64,000 bases of DNA from Heterotrichella gracilis (lineage: Eukaryota > Sar > Xanthophyceae > Tribonematales > Xanthonemataceae). The stretch covers positions 62,001 through 126,000 of the forward strand of contig JAULBX010030596.1 of the NCBI GenBank assembly GCA_032358255.1, given 5' to 3'. Position numbers and translations under genes: made by a program. The notes under the pieces were generated by a model. It was not told the DNA's origin, searched no databases, and saw nothing but the letters and a program-made list of their open reading frames with translations. This document shows positions 36,170-47,039 of this stretch, piece after piece (within the stretch, counting starts at the first letter, position 1; each line of letters opens with the position of its first letter).

Positions 36170-39100
36170 GTGGCTGGAGCATGTGGGTGGCATGGATGCC
36201 TTTATACAGCTGGTGATGGCCTGTGCACAGCTGGTGACCTGGAGCAACCACCGAGAGGTGTTCTCCGATAACAGTCACCTGGTAGTGCTGAAAGTTGCAA
36301 TGCGCACGCTGGGCGAGTACTTGAGCGAGTTCCCCGCTGAAGCTCGGCTGGTGAGCTACCTAGCTAGCTAACTACATTAATTTTGAATGAAACGTATCAA
36401 ATTTTAAAATCTAATAATATAATAATTTTTTATATGCATTCAATGGAGTCCAGCAGTACATCCAGTGGTTATGTCGGACAAGACCCTTATGTTAAATCCT
36501 CGTTTTTGCAAACAAGAGGTATCCAATTGACCCCTCTGATATAAATAAAGTACAGATGTAGCGTACATGCGCCACCCCTGCTGATCTGTGTTTTTGCTGG
36601 AATTGCAAGTGATAGTAATAAATATACTGGTGTTTAGTAATAACTCGCCCTGCTGCAGGTGTTCATGCGCCATCCTGACTTCATGTCCCACTTGATAACT
36701 TTGCACAGCACAACCAACATCAGCAAGGAGCTGTCCCATTTGGCCTTGGACGTTTTCACGATGATGGTGCATCATAGGTGGAGGTGGCGTCTGATTGGAT
36801 GCAGGCTGCACGCCAATCGCAGCTCGTGGCGTTTCTGGTGGCCACAGGCTCGGGCAGTGCTGTGCACCTACAGGAAGCTCCATTCATGAGCACAACACAG
36901 GTTGATCAATTTAGATAGTAATACATACATTCTAGTAACACAGCCAGACACAGCAGCCAATTTGGCACATGCGGTGCACCAAGCAGTTTTATCTTGACCA
37001 AACGTCGTATGCCATCTGTTGATCTTGCTCGGTATTTGGTTATGCTGGGTCAGAGTGCATTGCACCCCGTGCCGCAATGCAACAGGCTATTTGGGTTCGC
37101 TTCTATTGTACTTCCTAGTGCTTCTATACCACTGGCTCTCCTGTTAGTCACGAGGTTAACAGCTCCTATAATATAAATAATATTAAACTCAACCTCACCT
37201 TCACATCCCGCCAGAAATGTCACAGTATTGTTATTTACGCCAATTAACTGTTGTCTTTTAACGGAAATGACAGATAGCGACCATCCGCCAGCTACTCCAC
37301 ACTGAGGCAAAATTGAGAGAGGAAGGCTTTGATCCCCTTGTGGCGTATGGCCCTGCACTGGATAGCCTGACGCAGGCCCTCACCCAAACAGCTTTCAGGA
37401 AGCCCTCTGGTGACATCCCACACGAAGACCTGGAGCTGCACCTCGAAGTTGCTTCATTGGCTATGCAGACCCTGTTGAATATGTACTTCATGGGACAAAT
37501 GGATGAGCGCGCTCTGAAGGTGGGTCAGTTGATAGGAGTCCCATGCCGGCTGCACAGTCAACAAATGCATAAAATAACTGGACTTTTCTATTATTACTTA
37601 AAAATAAATAGTTTCTGACAAAACAATACAATAAACAAGCAAAAATTGTAGATATTTGCAATTCCCAACAAGTTATTTGCCTTGCAAGCTGCATGTCACA
37701 TGGAGATGTGCATAACAGCCATGTGACAACTTTCCCTATCCTTAACGCTTTGCACATGCTCTGTCGCAGCGAGCTCTTGTGCTCCCCTTGTGCAACCACT
37801 TTGCACGTGAGAAAAAAAGAAAAGTTATATATATCTTGCGCGTTAGATATATATAGTTAGATATACATAGTTAGATATGCGCGTTAGATATACATAGTTA
37901 TATATATTTAAATTTTGTTGCAGCATGCTCTTGTGCTCCCCTTGTGCAACCACTTCAGTTGCGCGCCCATGGATGAGCCATTGGGTTTCGACCCTTGCAC
38001 CGAGTTGATGACCCGGTTCATCGACAAGAATCTCAACGTGCTGCCAAGCAAGGAGCTTGGCAAGGTAAGGGCATGGTAGAGGGGGCAGGCCGCTAGGAGA
38101 AAGCCTTCAAACATGCATGCACACTTTGTATTTATTTCGATACGAGGCCAAACATCCCTCCAGCATTGTACCAGAAACTGTTCGGTCTTCCGTAATGCCG
38201 CCCCTGGGTCCTGTCTCATGAGGAGGTACAAATATAAGTGCATGTTGGTTACCGTATACGAGTGCGTCGTGCACTGCAATATGCAATGATTAGTACTATG
38301 TGCGGTGCGGTGCCCTGGTGCGATCCACTGGCCCCCTCACTACGCCTCTGTGCGTTCCCTTTCTTTCTTGGATCAAATCCTCTTCCTTTGAGTCAGGCTT
38401 GCAAGTCTGGGGTATGCCTCACCCCAGTCGAAAGCCAAATCTTGCCTGACTCTGTCAGACAACTTGTCCCCTCCTGGTCCCCTGGTGCAGGCTCCTTTAG
38501 GTACAAGCCTGGCTGGGATGTTGTGTGACAATGGGTTTTTAGCGGTACTGGGCAGTGCAGCACAGCGGGCAACACACACAACGACTCGCATCTCTGTGGA
38601 GGAGTTTGGGTTGCTACTGCAAAACTCGCGACTGCATGTCGCTGGCTCGATGCATGGTGCTTCTGACCAAGTGGTGGCGTCATTGTTCAAGTACGGTGCA
38701 ACACGGCGTTGATATAGATGCCCCAAACCCTAAACCCTAAACCCTAAAATTAGCAACCTACAGGTGACACTGAAGACCTCATTTGCTAAGCGCCGGGGAA
38801 ATGGGTTTTTTAGTTTGCTGGGCAACGCGATCCATCCTGTTTGAGTGTCTGGGTGAGAAGTGTGGCAAAGTGGCCTATTGCTGAGGGTTCGTGGGGGCCT
38901 CCGGTGATTGCTGTCAATGTCTTATAAGTGCAGGTCTGCACACAGGCACCTGCCTGGTTTCCTTGCATACCACATACTTTGTGGGAGGAAGTCTGCTCAG
39001 TGCTCAAGTTGTGGAACTCCAAAGGTTTAGACAGCTGCATGGTTTGCTACGACCAGTGCCAATGACACACAATGCGCTTGCTGCCAACCTACCGGTCGCA

Positions 39101-41619
39101 GCATGTCCCTGCTGGTTGAGACCTGCAGATAGCATATGGAGCGTGCATACATGGCTCAAGTGATCCTCTGTAAATAATCATTTGATCCTGCAGGACGTTG
39201 CTGGCGTTCTCTAAATTGGCATGGGTGATGCGCCTTGGAAGGCAGAGGATCAACAGCATCACAAACCTCATTGCTAAGCATTCAAATTGTCAAGGTGCGG
39301 TGACAAGTCAAATATATGAATCGCCCACTGTTGGTATTGAAAACACGTTTATATGATATGACATCTGACGTGAATAATGTTGACCATAGATACCAATTTT
39401 GCAGTTCTCCGGAACTTCTTTCAGGTATTCAAGACGATGTGTACTTTGGTGATTGGGTGGCATGTCTGGTTGTGCATGTACTGTTGGCCTTGGCCTTGCT
39501 CTGTGAGTGCCTGAGTGTTGCCATGCCTGTGGAGATGTTGTGCACTGAGGTGAGGCCTGGAATGGGAACTGGGAATTCCCTGCATTCGAAAAGCCTGTTG
39601 TCAAATACCTTTGGCAAGTCTGCTGCGTGAATGCAACCTAGTTTTAAACGCAGCTAGGTTCACACTGCTGCTCGCAGGAGCCTGGGACGTTGAACCAGTT
39701 GTGGAGCCGACCTTGCCTCAAAACACAGTTCAGTACAGTGCCTCCCTTGGAGCATTTGTCGTGTCGACTAATTTGGGGGAAAAGGTAGGGAATGCCATAT
39801 CCTCGTGTAATTCCCCCCCTCCCCCTTTACATACATGCATAATCCTGCTGAGCAATCACATGGTGTATGACCAGGGTCGGAGTCACACTTTTGTGACTCC
39901 ATTGCGCCCCCATATTAATAGGCATACATTGTTATTAGGAAGGCTGGCAGCCTTCCCATTTGTTGGTGGACCAAATGTAAAGGCAGCAGTTTGTTTTGCC
40001 ACAACCAGATGATTGATAAGCATATAGTGATCACCAGTACTGGTTTATATTTCTGCTGTAGGCAAGGACGCTGCACCGCACAGCCAAGTGCATTGTTGCT
40101 CTTCAACAGAAGCGCGCGCCGACTGGAGGCCCAACGGAGTGTATGAGGGTGTTGGAGGGGTCCAAGGGGCGCGTGTTGGTGCACTTTGTAACCGACGCAG
40201 CTGCACCACCAACGCTCCGGGACGCTGGCTTGCTGGTGGAGGTTATGGAAGCAGAGGGCGCCATTGAGGCCGTGAAAGTAAGTGGATTAAATGCGTTTTT
40301 GGTGGGTCGCAGCCTAAAGGACATCGTGAGCACATGATCTCGTGAACTCCATTCGTGATTGTCTTCAGTAGCATGCACATGTCTCGCAATGGGCCAACCC
40401 ATTGTTGCTTTGTTGATCCATCCTGAGACTTAGTTCAGTGTGGGATCGGAAATTGGAAACATTGTCAGCTAAAAATTCTGGAAGTTTGCTTGCAGTCTGG
40501 GCGGGCATGGATATGTAGGGAGGCAGCCAATTGCGGCTGTCTGCAAGGCATAGAACTTCAATGGCTGGTTCGTCTCTACCATAGTTGCGCAATCTAGACG
40601 CATGCTCATGACTCAACATTGTAGTTTGTTTTTGTAGCAATTAAAATCAAGCTGATTTCTATGTTGTACTGGTACTCAAACAGAAATGGAATCAGATTTT
40701 GCGTGTATTCCCATGCAGGTCAGCACACACATGAAGCAGCTGCTAGCAGCGCCCCCCGACAATGTGGCTGATGACCCCAGCATCCACCGCGCACTCCTGC
40801 GCATCAAGTGGGGCCCACCGCCTGCGCAAGATGCCAAGTACATCGTTGTAGCCAGAACCTGGAGCCCTGCCGACAAGGAATTCATGGACACCCAACTGAT
40901 TGTAGAGCCCCCCAGCCAATGGCGTCTGCCCTCCTCTCGGCCTACGAGGGCTTAAAGCACTGCTGCAGGGGCAGCTGGGAGCCTCAGAGTGCTGCGGCAT
41001 GCGCATCGCCCCGTGGCGCTGGCTTGCACTTGGCCCATGGGACACAGCAACAGCCCGTGTCTCCTGTTGAGCTGCTGTATGTGGAGTATAATACCTCTGG
41101 GGATGGGGCCCTAGGCAGGGCTGTGGATGTGTATGCACTGGTGGGCGATGCACAGCCCTGGGAGGGGGTGGCGCTTGGGGATGCGCGTGGGGATACGCTG
41201 CTGCGGGGCAAGCCAGCGCAATGGGACACTGCAATTGGGGTTGGAATGGACACAGATTCCGGTGCAACGGTGAGCAAGCTGCGGCAGATCCTGGGACCAG
41301 GGGGGTGGCTGCCGTCACAGCAACGCTCAGGGGCATGGACTTGGCTGGAGCTGCATTGGAGGGCACAGTGGGTGGCGTCTCCCAGAGTACTGGTGCTGTG
41401 GATGATTCGCCTGATGCAGGCTTGGCCCAAGCGGGGCTAAAGAAGAGGAAGGAGAGGCTGTGTGCTGGGTGCGGGCTGGTGGTGGTGGTTGACAGCACTG
41501 CCATGCGCAGGTGCAAGTGTGGGGGAGCGAGGTACTGCGGGTGCACCTGCCAGGAGGCGCACTGGCCAGCACACAGAAAGTCATGCAGTGCGCGCAAAGG
41601 CGGCAGCCTGGCAACGTGA
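36170..41619 (+). CDS. Helical-repeat protein with C-terminal MYND zinc finger (tentative gene model)
   Basis: Well-supported exons: 36170-36350, 36659-36766, 37274-37519, 37924-38064, 38491-38695, 39678-39784, 40062-40277, 40719 onward, an exon ending at 41261, and 41321-41619. Exons near 38933, 39194-39296 and 39405-39549 are likely but their joints do not all agree in phase. The 5' end is not found. The first exons encode amphipathic alpha-helical text (W-L-E-H-V-G-G-M-D-A-F; H-L-A-L-D-V-F-like; L-A-M-Q-T-L-L-N-M-Y) as in ARM/HEAT-like proteins. The last exon encodes the MYND finger: C-A-G-C, C-K-C, Y-C-G-C-T-C-Q, H-W-P-A-H, C, all zinc ligands in order. Green algae have many MYND proteins with divergent N-terminal parts. 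Two adjacent genes, one ending at 40955 and one carrying MYND, cannot be excluded. Confidence 0.5.
37755..37807 (+). repeat. Copy of the 5' edge of the MYND-gene exon at 37924
   Basis: The exon start (A-L-V-L-P-L-C-N-H-F) is present 155 bp upstream after a CGCAG, nearly identical over about 35 bases. Between the two lies the TA-rich minisatellite. Phase favours the downstream copy. Confidence 0.88.
37815..37912. repeat. TA-rich minisatellite
   Basis: Repeated GTTAGATATACATA-like units of about 14 bp with TATATA runs and two GCGCGTTAGATATA variants. It sits in an intron between the exon-edge copy and the real exon. Confidence 0.8.
38757..38835 (+). repeat. Decayed copy of part of the MYND-gene exon at 38491
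   Basis: AATGGGTTTTTTAGTTTGCTGGGCAA-type text here corresponds to the exon text around 38528-38558 (AATGGGTTTTTAGCGGTACT...). It follows a CCCTAAACCCTAAACCCTAAAA run at 38725-38748. Confidence 0.65.
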
Positions 41620-42881
41620 CATGTGCACCTTACTTAGGGTTTAGGGCTTAGGGTATAGAGATGCTTGGCCAATTAATGTAATTTTTTAATAATAATTGTC
41701 TAGTGACGTTTTTCATGTGGGCCATGGCCGCTACCTTCCTTCTCTGTGATTTCCACATGGTTTTGATACGCGGCAATGCTGAATGCTATGGCATCATGCC
41801 ATATTTCTTGGTTGCTTCCCTGCTTGCAGTTGTCATCATGGTTGGTTTGTGCCTTCGCGCATTTTGTGTTGGGGTTCAAATATGCCCCCACTGTTGACAT
41901 CCCACCCCGCATTTCTTCACTGGCTCTCCACACGATATCCCTCCTAGGCCAGTGGCACAGGCCTGATGTATCATTACGTGTTTTTTACGTCCGCTTCATT
42001 TTCCCCGCATGACTGACTTTTCAACTTGACGGGGGGATGGGGAAATGCATTTTGTTTCTCTCTTTCTCTTTTTGTGCAAACTTTGAGACTGCACACGATT
42101 TTGTTGCCTGTGTCGTTTAACCATTGCATGCATATGTCGGACAAGGCGCAAGGTTCTTATTTGCTTGCGTTTCGCATCCAAACTAATTGAGCCGAATATG
42201 ATGGATGTGCCAACTTGGATGCTCGAAGCAACCCATGTATTACAGAGCCGGTTACGTTAGCTGTGACAGTAATATCCTAGTGGCACAACTGGCCCCTGCG
42301 GCGCCAGTCCATCCATTTGCAAACCATCTGAGGGCACATTTCCATGTGAACTGAACTGGGTGCAGCGCACTGTACCGTATCCGCCAGTGCGCCCTTTCAC
42401 AGGCCCTATCTTGGAGATAGCTGGCTGAACGTACACTCAAAACAACAAGAATAACAAGCAGCCTGGCAAGGTAGTTCAGCCCGGCAAGTATGCTTCGCAT
42501 GAACACACGCACTGTTCCCAACCTGGTGCCAAGCAGAAAGCAAAATACATATAAAATGGATAAAATGCAGGACAGGTGACAGAGAAGACAGCAGGGCGCA
42601 TGTATTGTTGGGGTCAAAGTTATGGGTTGGCCACAGTGTAAGCTTCATGGCTCAAGCCAGGGACACGCCCAAGCCCCAGATAAACCAGTATTGTCTTTGG
42701 AGCAAAAAGTTTCCGAGTCACTTGGGGTCCTGAGACTACTGGCGGGTCCTTGAGTGAATGCGTGGGTTGAGTCTGGCCTCACAATGGCATGTGAGCGCAC
42801 TGGGTGACGACACATGGAATACGCAGCCCCCCGTAGGGTATTGCAGCTGACCGCGTGCGCCATCCTCCAAACCCTAGCCAC
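41620..42881. other. Convergent region between the MYND gene and RPB10
   Basis: TGTAA at 41675 is a likely poly(A) signal for the MYND gene. Minus-strand TGTAA at about 42240 could serve RPB10. A hydrophobic 64-codon frame at 41703-41897 is not supported by anything else. No RNA gene seen. Confidence 0.45.
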
Positions 42882-43756
42882 TCATCCTTCCTGCTGGTCC
42901 GCCGCCCTCTCTAGGGTGTTGTAGTTGAGCAGCTTCTCGATGAGGTCCACATGCGTCATCAGCATGCGCCGGCAGCAGTAGCGGTTGAGGCCAAGGGCGT
43001 CGAGCGCGTCACTGGAGGGAAGGGATGGGGGTGGGGGGGCTAAGCAGCAGGCGGTGCAGGTGGGTGAGGGGACTAGGGAAGATAAGGGGGTCAGTGTGGG
43101 TGATGGGAGGGAATGCTAGCTGGTCATTGTGGATGCGGGGAGGGGAGTTGTTTTACATGCACTGGCAGCACCCGGGGCCTGTAAAACAACTCCGCTGTGC
43201 ATGCAAGGCTGTGCTCCTAGTAGCGTGTGCGCAAGTTGGCACAGTAAGACCAGCTTGGAGCTCTGTCTTGTACCCTTTGTGAAGAAATACTACTGCAAGG
43301 AACACTGCCCTTGCCTGAACCTACATAAATACCGGGGCCTACACTGATAGCTGTGGCGTGGCTGTCTGCTGCGAATGCTTTGCATGCGGTTGGAAAATGT
43401 AGCCACCAGGGCTGAGTTGGACCCACCACCCGGTGGTGTGGGGTATGCAAAAGGATGAGATGGAAAACTTCCAGTAATCAACCACCAAACTAACACAAGC
43501 TGCCACATAAGTCGGCTATGAGAAGGGAGCAGTTTGTGGTGGGCTCATATGCATGTGCGATGTACTGCATGCGCACCCTTCCGAGTACTCCGCTTGCAGC
43601 AGGTCGAGGTACGTGTCCCACTTGTTGCCAATGACCTGTGGAAGCAAACAACCGTTGGTTTCCACAGCCAAGCAGAGCCTTGGAAACAATCCCCTGCACA
43701 GTCGTATATCATGCGCATACCTTTCCACAGGTGAAGCATCGCACAGGGATGATCAT
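42882..43756 (-). CDS. RPB10: RNA polymerase I/II/III shared subunit RPABC5 (RPB10), 3 exons
   Basis: Exons 5' to 3': 43721-43756, 43577-43635, 42882-43011; 74 aa (plant homologues about 71). It is a small zinc-binding subunit common to all three nuclear RNA polymerases. The start [12 protein letters not shown] carries the first C-x2-C pair, and N-R-Y-C-C-R-R-M-L carries the C-C pair, completing the zinc site. The segment [13 protein letters not shown] fills exon 2, and the core ends K-L-L-N-Y-N-T-L-E with a short extra tail to the TGA. The 565-bp intron 2 is long for so small a gene and holds no clear copy. U6 lies about 400 bp upstream on the other strand. Confidence 0.96.
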
Positions 43757-44118
43757 CGTGCCAAAGGCCGGTTCCCACCACCTCCCAGCGTTTGCTTATT
43801 ATGGAGACCACAGCAGCAGGTTTGTCACACTCGCAGGCACCAAGCTTCAGTCGCCAACTTAGACTCCAGCTTCAGCAACACCAAGGCCTCCTTTACAACC
43901 TTTTCACACGATGTTCACCACGGCAGGGACGCAGACGAGAGACACACGCCAGGAACTACACAGTTATGCGACAGTTGTCCCGTTGTTTTGCGATGCGGGT
44001 ACTGTTTTACAGAGTTTGTATGCCACAGGCGCCGGCAGGCTGGGTGCAGGCTGGTCTGGGTCTACTAGTCGATTGACAGCGCTGCACCCATAACTAAGGC
44101 CCTCTCATAAATTTGCAA
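43757..44118. other. Divergent spacer between RPB10 and U6
   Basis: It should carry the RPB10 Pol II promoter (left) and the U6 Pol III upstream elements (right). Overlapping small frames have no motifs. I do not find a plant-type USE (RTCCCACATCG). Confidence 0.5.
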
Positions 44119-44127
44119 GAATATAAA
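44119..44127 (+). promoter_or_regulatory. TATA box of the U6 gene
   Basis: GAATATAAAGG is centred about 28 bases before the U6 5' end, the spacing expected for plant and algal Pol III type 3 promoters. Confidence 0.75.
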
Positions 44128-44150
44128 GGTGCCATCCACACACAGATATT

Positions 44151-44168
44151 GTCCTTCGGGACATCTGT

Positions 44169-44200
<32 letters not shown>

Positions 44201-44252
44201 GGCCCCTGCGCAAGGATGACACGCACAAATCGAGAAATGGTTCCAAACTTTT
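44151..44252 (+). ncRNA. U6: U6 spliceosomal snRNA
   Basis: The sequence opens with GTCCTTCGGGACATCTG, the 5' stem-loop and following bases. It contains ACAGAGAAGATTAGCATGGC (the catalytic ACAGAGA box and the U4-pairing region) and the conserved GATGACACGCA segment. It ends ...CGAGAAATGGTTCC before the T-run. All key catalytic bases, including ACAGAGA and AGC, are intact, so it looks functional. Transcription by Pol III is inferred from the TATA box and oligo-T end. Confidence 0.97.
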
Positions 44253-44255
44253 TTT
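44249..44255 (+). terminator. Pol III oligo-T terminator of U6
   Basis: Seven T residues directly follow the conserved U6 3' end (CCAAAC). Confidence 0.85.
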
Positions 44256-45551
44256 GCTGTTTTGACCTCTGCCCACTCGTTGCTTGGGTCATCATTGCAT
44301 CCCCATGGTGCTTGGATCCCTATATATTCACTTGGCCACTGGTATGACAGCTTGCCGAGGGAGACCTCTGTGTCTAGAGAGCCATCATACAGATCAGCAG
44401 ACTATGTGCTGAGTGCTGTCCTGTTTGTGCAAAAAAGGTAGTTTGGAGTTAGGGACCAGAGTAATATCAGCAGGTTGCAGTCACCGGGGTGGAGCATGTG
44501 TATCCCATCTCAGCAACGGGTCCCCGTCCACTTCTTTACTTACAGACCCGTGGACGAACCACAGTCTTTGTTGACAACTTAATGATATGGGGTACAGTTG
44601 TATTGCTGGATATTGCTTGCCTACGAGCCTGTACTGCGGCTGATGGTATTAAGACCTATTGCCGCAGTAAAACCCTTCAATTTGGGTCAGTTATGCACCA
44701 GCCTGTATTTCCGCCAATTACTTCATCATATATCTCAAAGCTTGTATTTCCTCGAATACCCCTCAAAGCGTAGAGTACAATAGCTGCCAAGCTTTAGCAT
44801 CCTCATGCAGGCAATGAAACGCGTAGATTACATTCCATCTACAAGGTCATGCAGGTAGCATGGGACAGCCCAGTCACTTCAAGATAAACATGCCTCTCAA
44901 ATCACTCGATATATTATACGTACAGGTGCTCCAAGGCACAATTGCTGGGAGGCACAGATATTCGCTAACATACAATATGTACAGGCCACCATACCCCATT
45001 GGCTGTAAAGCTGAGCCCGCCTGGGCAACTAATTTTCTTATTCAAGCCGGCGTCGTTGTGTTCGTGCCAAGGGTGACCACCGACCATCAACATCAAATGC
45101 TATTGAACACATCATATCTGAGCCTGAAACAGGTTGTTCCAGCCAGCAATACAGTAAAGCAGCAAAGCCATGAGCGCACCCAGCCTGAGCCCGTCCTTGA
45201 CCTGGGGGACTCGACAGGGCTGTGCTGGCTCAAAAACTCGACTTCTGGGCGGCATTCCCTTCTCGCACTTCCCTCACCCCTACCACTGCCTGGTCCGTGA
45301 GGAAAAACACCTTCGGTCACCAGCAGCAATGTGGGGATAGGTCTGAAAACTTGGGCCAGGGTGCCGGTGCTTCGCCTATCGAGCATGTTCAGTGGCCTGA
45401 GCACGCTGTCAGCGCCACCGTGAATGTTTGCCAAGAACGCACAAGGGTCACTATTTACAAGGAACGTATTTGTGACCAAGAGCACTTTTCAAAGGCGAGA
45501 CACCACTTAGGGACATTGCGGCACAAGAGAACACAACCGCCTAGCACAAAA
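44256..45551. other. Region between U6 and the unknown plastid-type gene
   Basis: About 1.3 kb without a supported gene. It may hold a further 3' exon or 3' UTR of the minus-strand gene that starts at 46482. Open frames on both strands near 45090-45500 overlap and show no conserved motifs. Confidence 0.45.
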
Positions 45552-46482
45552 CTAGTGGGCACAAGCAAGTGGCTTCAGTGCGGTGCACTGGTGCACTATC
45601 ACCACTTTATTTTCAACAGCTTGGCTCACCTGCTTCCTGGACATAGCAACCGTGGAAGGGATGCCCACATACGTCTGCTCATCCTCCAAATTCATGAAGC
45701 AGACGGGTTTGGTGGGATTGATTCGTGCAGCTATCCCATCCAAGTTAATCTTAACTTGCATGCAGAACTCCTGCAACCGCTTTCTTGTGAGATACGTGAA
45801 GAACCATTCAGTTTCACCCTTGCTGCTGGGAACCTGCACTGTCACCGACTTGAAGACCCCGCCCACCGTGTACTCTCCTCCGTCCCGCAATCCTCCCACA
45901 CCCCCTATCTCCACCCCATCAGTGTCCAAGATTGCCCCATCCACTCCATAGGCCTCTAGCAGCGAGTCTAGACTGCTGTTGTCCGCCACCCGCCACCTCT
46001 TCTCCTTGGAGTCTGGCAGGGTGATTTTGAAAGATTTGGTTGTGGTGGACAGGACAGCAACAAAAGTTGGTGAACCGAACAGCACATGTGATTGAACAAG
46101 TGCTTGAACATCTGTTTGGACTAGTTATGACAACAACAGCGCGCTGGCCATATGACAGACACGTTGGGCTGCTTCTTAACAGGACTGAGGTTGCAACAAC
46201 TGTCAGCAATTACAGTGTTGCAAAGCAGCAGCAGACACATGCATGCATGCATAACGGGAGCCACCAACAAACAAGAGCCAACTTGGTGGATTGACAACCA
46301 CCTTGGTACAAAAAGAAAGGTATACTAGGCAAAGGTTCACCTGGTCCGTTGTAAAAGTCTTCAGGGTAGTATTCAGCTCTTGCGGTGAAGACTTGCCTCC
46401 TTCTTGTTCCAACCTTGGGGGTGCGCGTGCCAGTATGACTTCGTGAAAAACTGCAAGAGGTAGTGGTGAGTTGGCGCAACAT
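45552..46482 (-). CDS. Putative plastid-targeted protein of unknown family
   Basis: Exon 1 is 46341-46482, encoding a Ser/Thr/Arg-rich start (M-L-R-Q-L-T-T-T-S-C-S-F-S-R, then R-R-R-Q-V-F-T-A-R-A) that looks like a chloroplast transit peptide. It is followed by E-Y-Y-P-E-D-F-Y. Exon 2 starts at 46102 in matching phase and is open to a TAG at 45552; a good GTGAGC donor at 45629 offers an alternative end with a further exon I cannot place. The exon 2 protein has K-I-T-L-P-D-S, then W-R-V-A-D-N-S-S-L-D-S-L-L-E-A-Y-G-V-D-G-A and G-G-E-Y-T-V-G-G. The following part (W-F-F-T-Y-L-T-R-K-R-L-Q-E-F) is more basic. The compact beta-rich look suggests a ubiquitin-like or similar fold, but this is a guess. 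I do not recognise the family. Confidence 0.55.
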
Positions 46483-47039
46483 CTTTTCCCGACAACATTG
46501 GTACCTTTGACGTTATTACAGGTCAGGACAGCTGAATACGGTGGCCTGTATGTGTAGCCCAGGCCATAGTTGTAAACCCTAAGGCGTAACCCTGCCCTTG
46601 GGATTGATCGTCTTGAGCCTCATGGGATGAAACTCGAAGTGCCACTCTAATTCAAATTTTGAGTTGAAAGCAGAGCACCAGCAACTTCGCCGATACCCAG
46701 AAGATAGAGTTAAGTGGTTGAAGCCCGACCTGCTGCAGCCCAAGAAAGTGGTTGTGGTACTCGACTGGTTGGGCTCGCGTGCTCTAGTGCCCACCTCCAC
46801 TCCACCGAGCTTATTCCTCTTGCAGTGGTGGTTAGCTCAGGAGTTCATATGAGCAGAAAAACGGACTCCGGTCAGCCTGGTATTTATTTAAACCCACTTT
46901 CCACTATGGTGGTTGCTGTCTCAACGACACTGACGTCTGAATAACCCGCTCGCCTACACCACCTCCTGTACTTGGGTCCCTGTTTTTGAAAGTGCATACC
47001 ACACCTCAACCACCCATCACCCTCCAAACTCCCGGGGCG
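46483..47039. other. Divergent promoter region between the unknown plastid-type gene and POLA2
   Basis: About 560 bp between two divergent starts. It contains small frames without motifs and GTAAACCCTAAGGCG-type words near 46572. No clear E2F site is seen (TTCCCGAC near 46487 misses the consensus). Confidence 0.5.

Noticed and set aside
36767-36889. Extension of the MYND-gene exon at 36659 to the stop at 36889, or to a donor at 36777
   Set aside because: Only a donor at 36766/36767 gives a phase-compatible join to the exon at 37274.
39160-39193. A 34-bp intron that would join two MYND-gene stretches in phase
   Set aside because: It is shorter than any plausible spliceosomal intron in this window, where the smallest well-supported introns are about 60-70 bp.
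41703-41897. Small hydrophobic open frame after the MYND gene
   Set aside because: There is no conserved motif and no splice context, and it follows a TGTAA signal; it is probably chance in a 3' flank.
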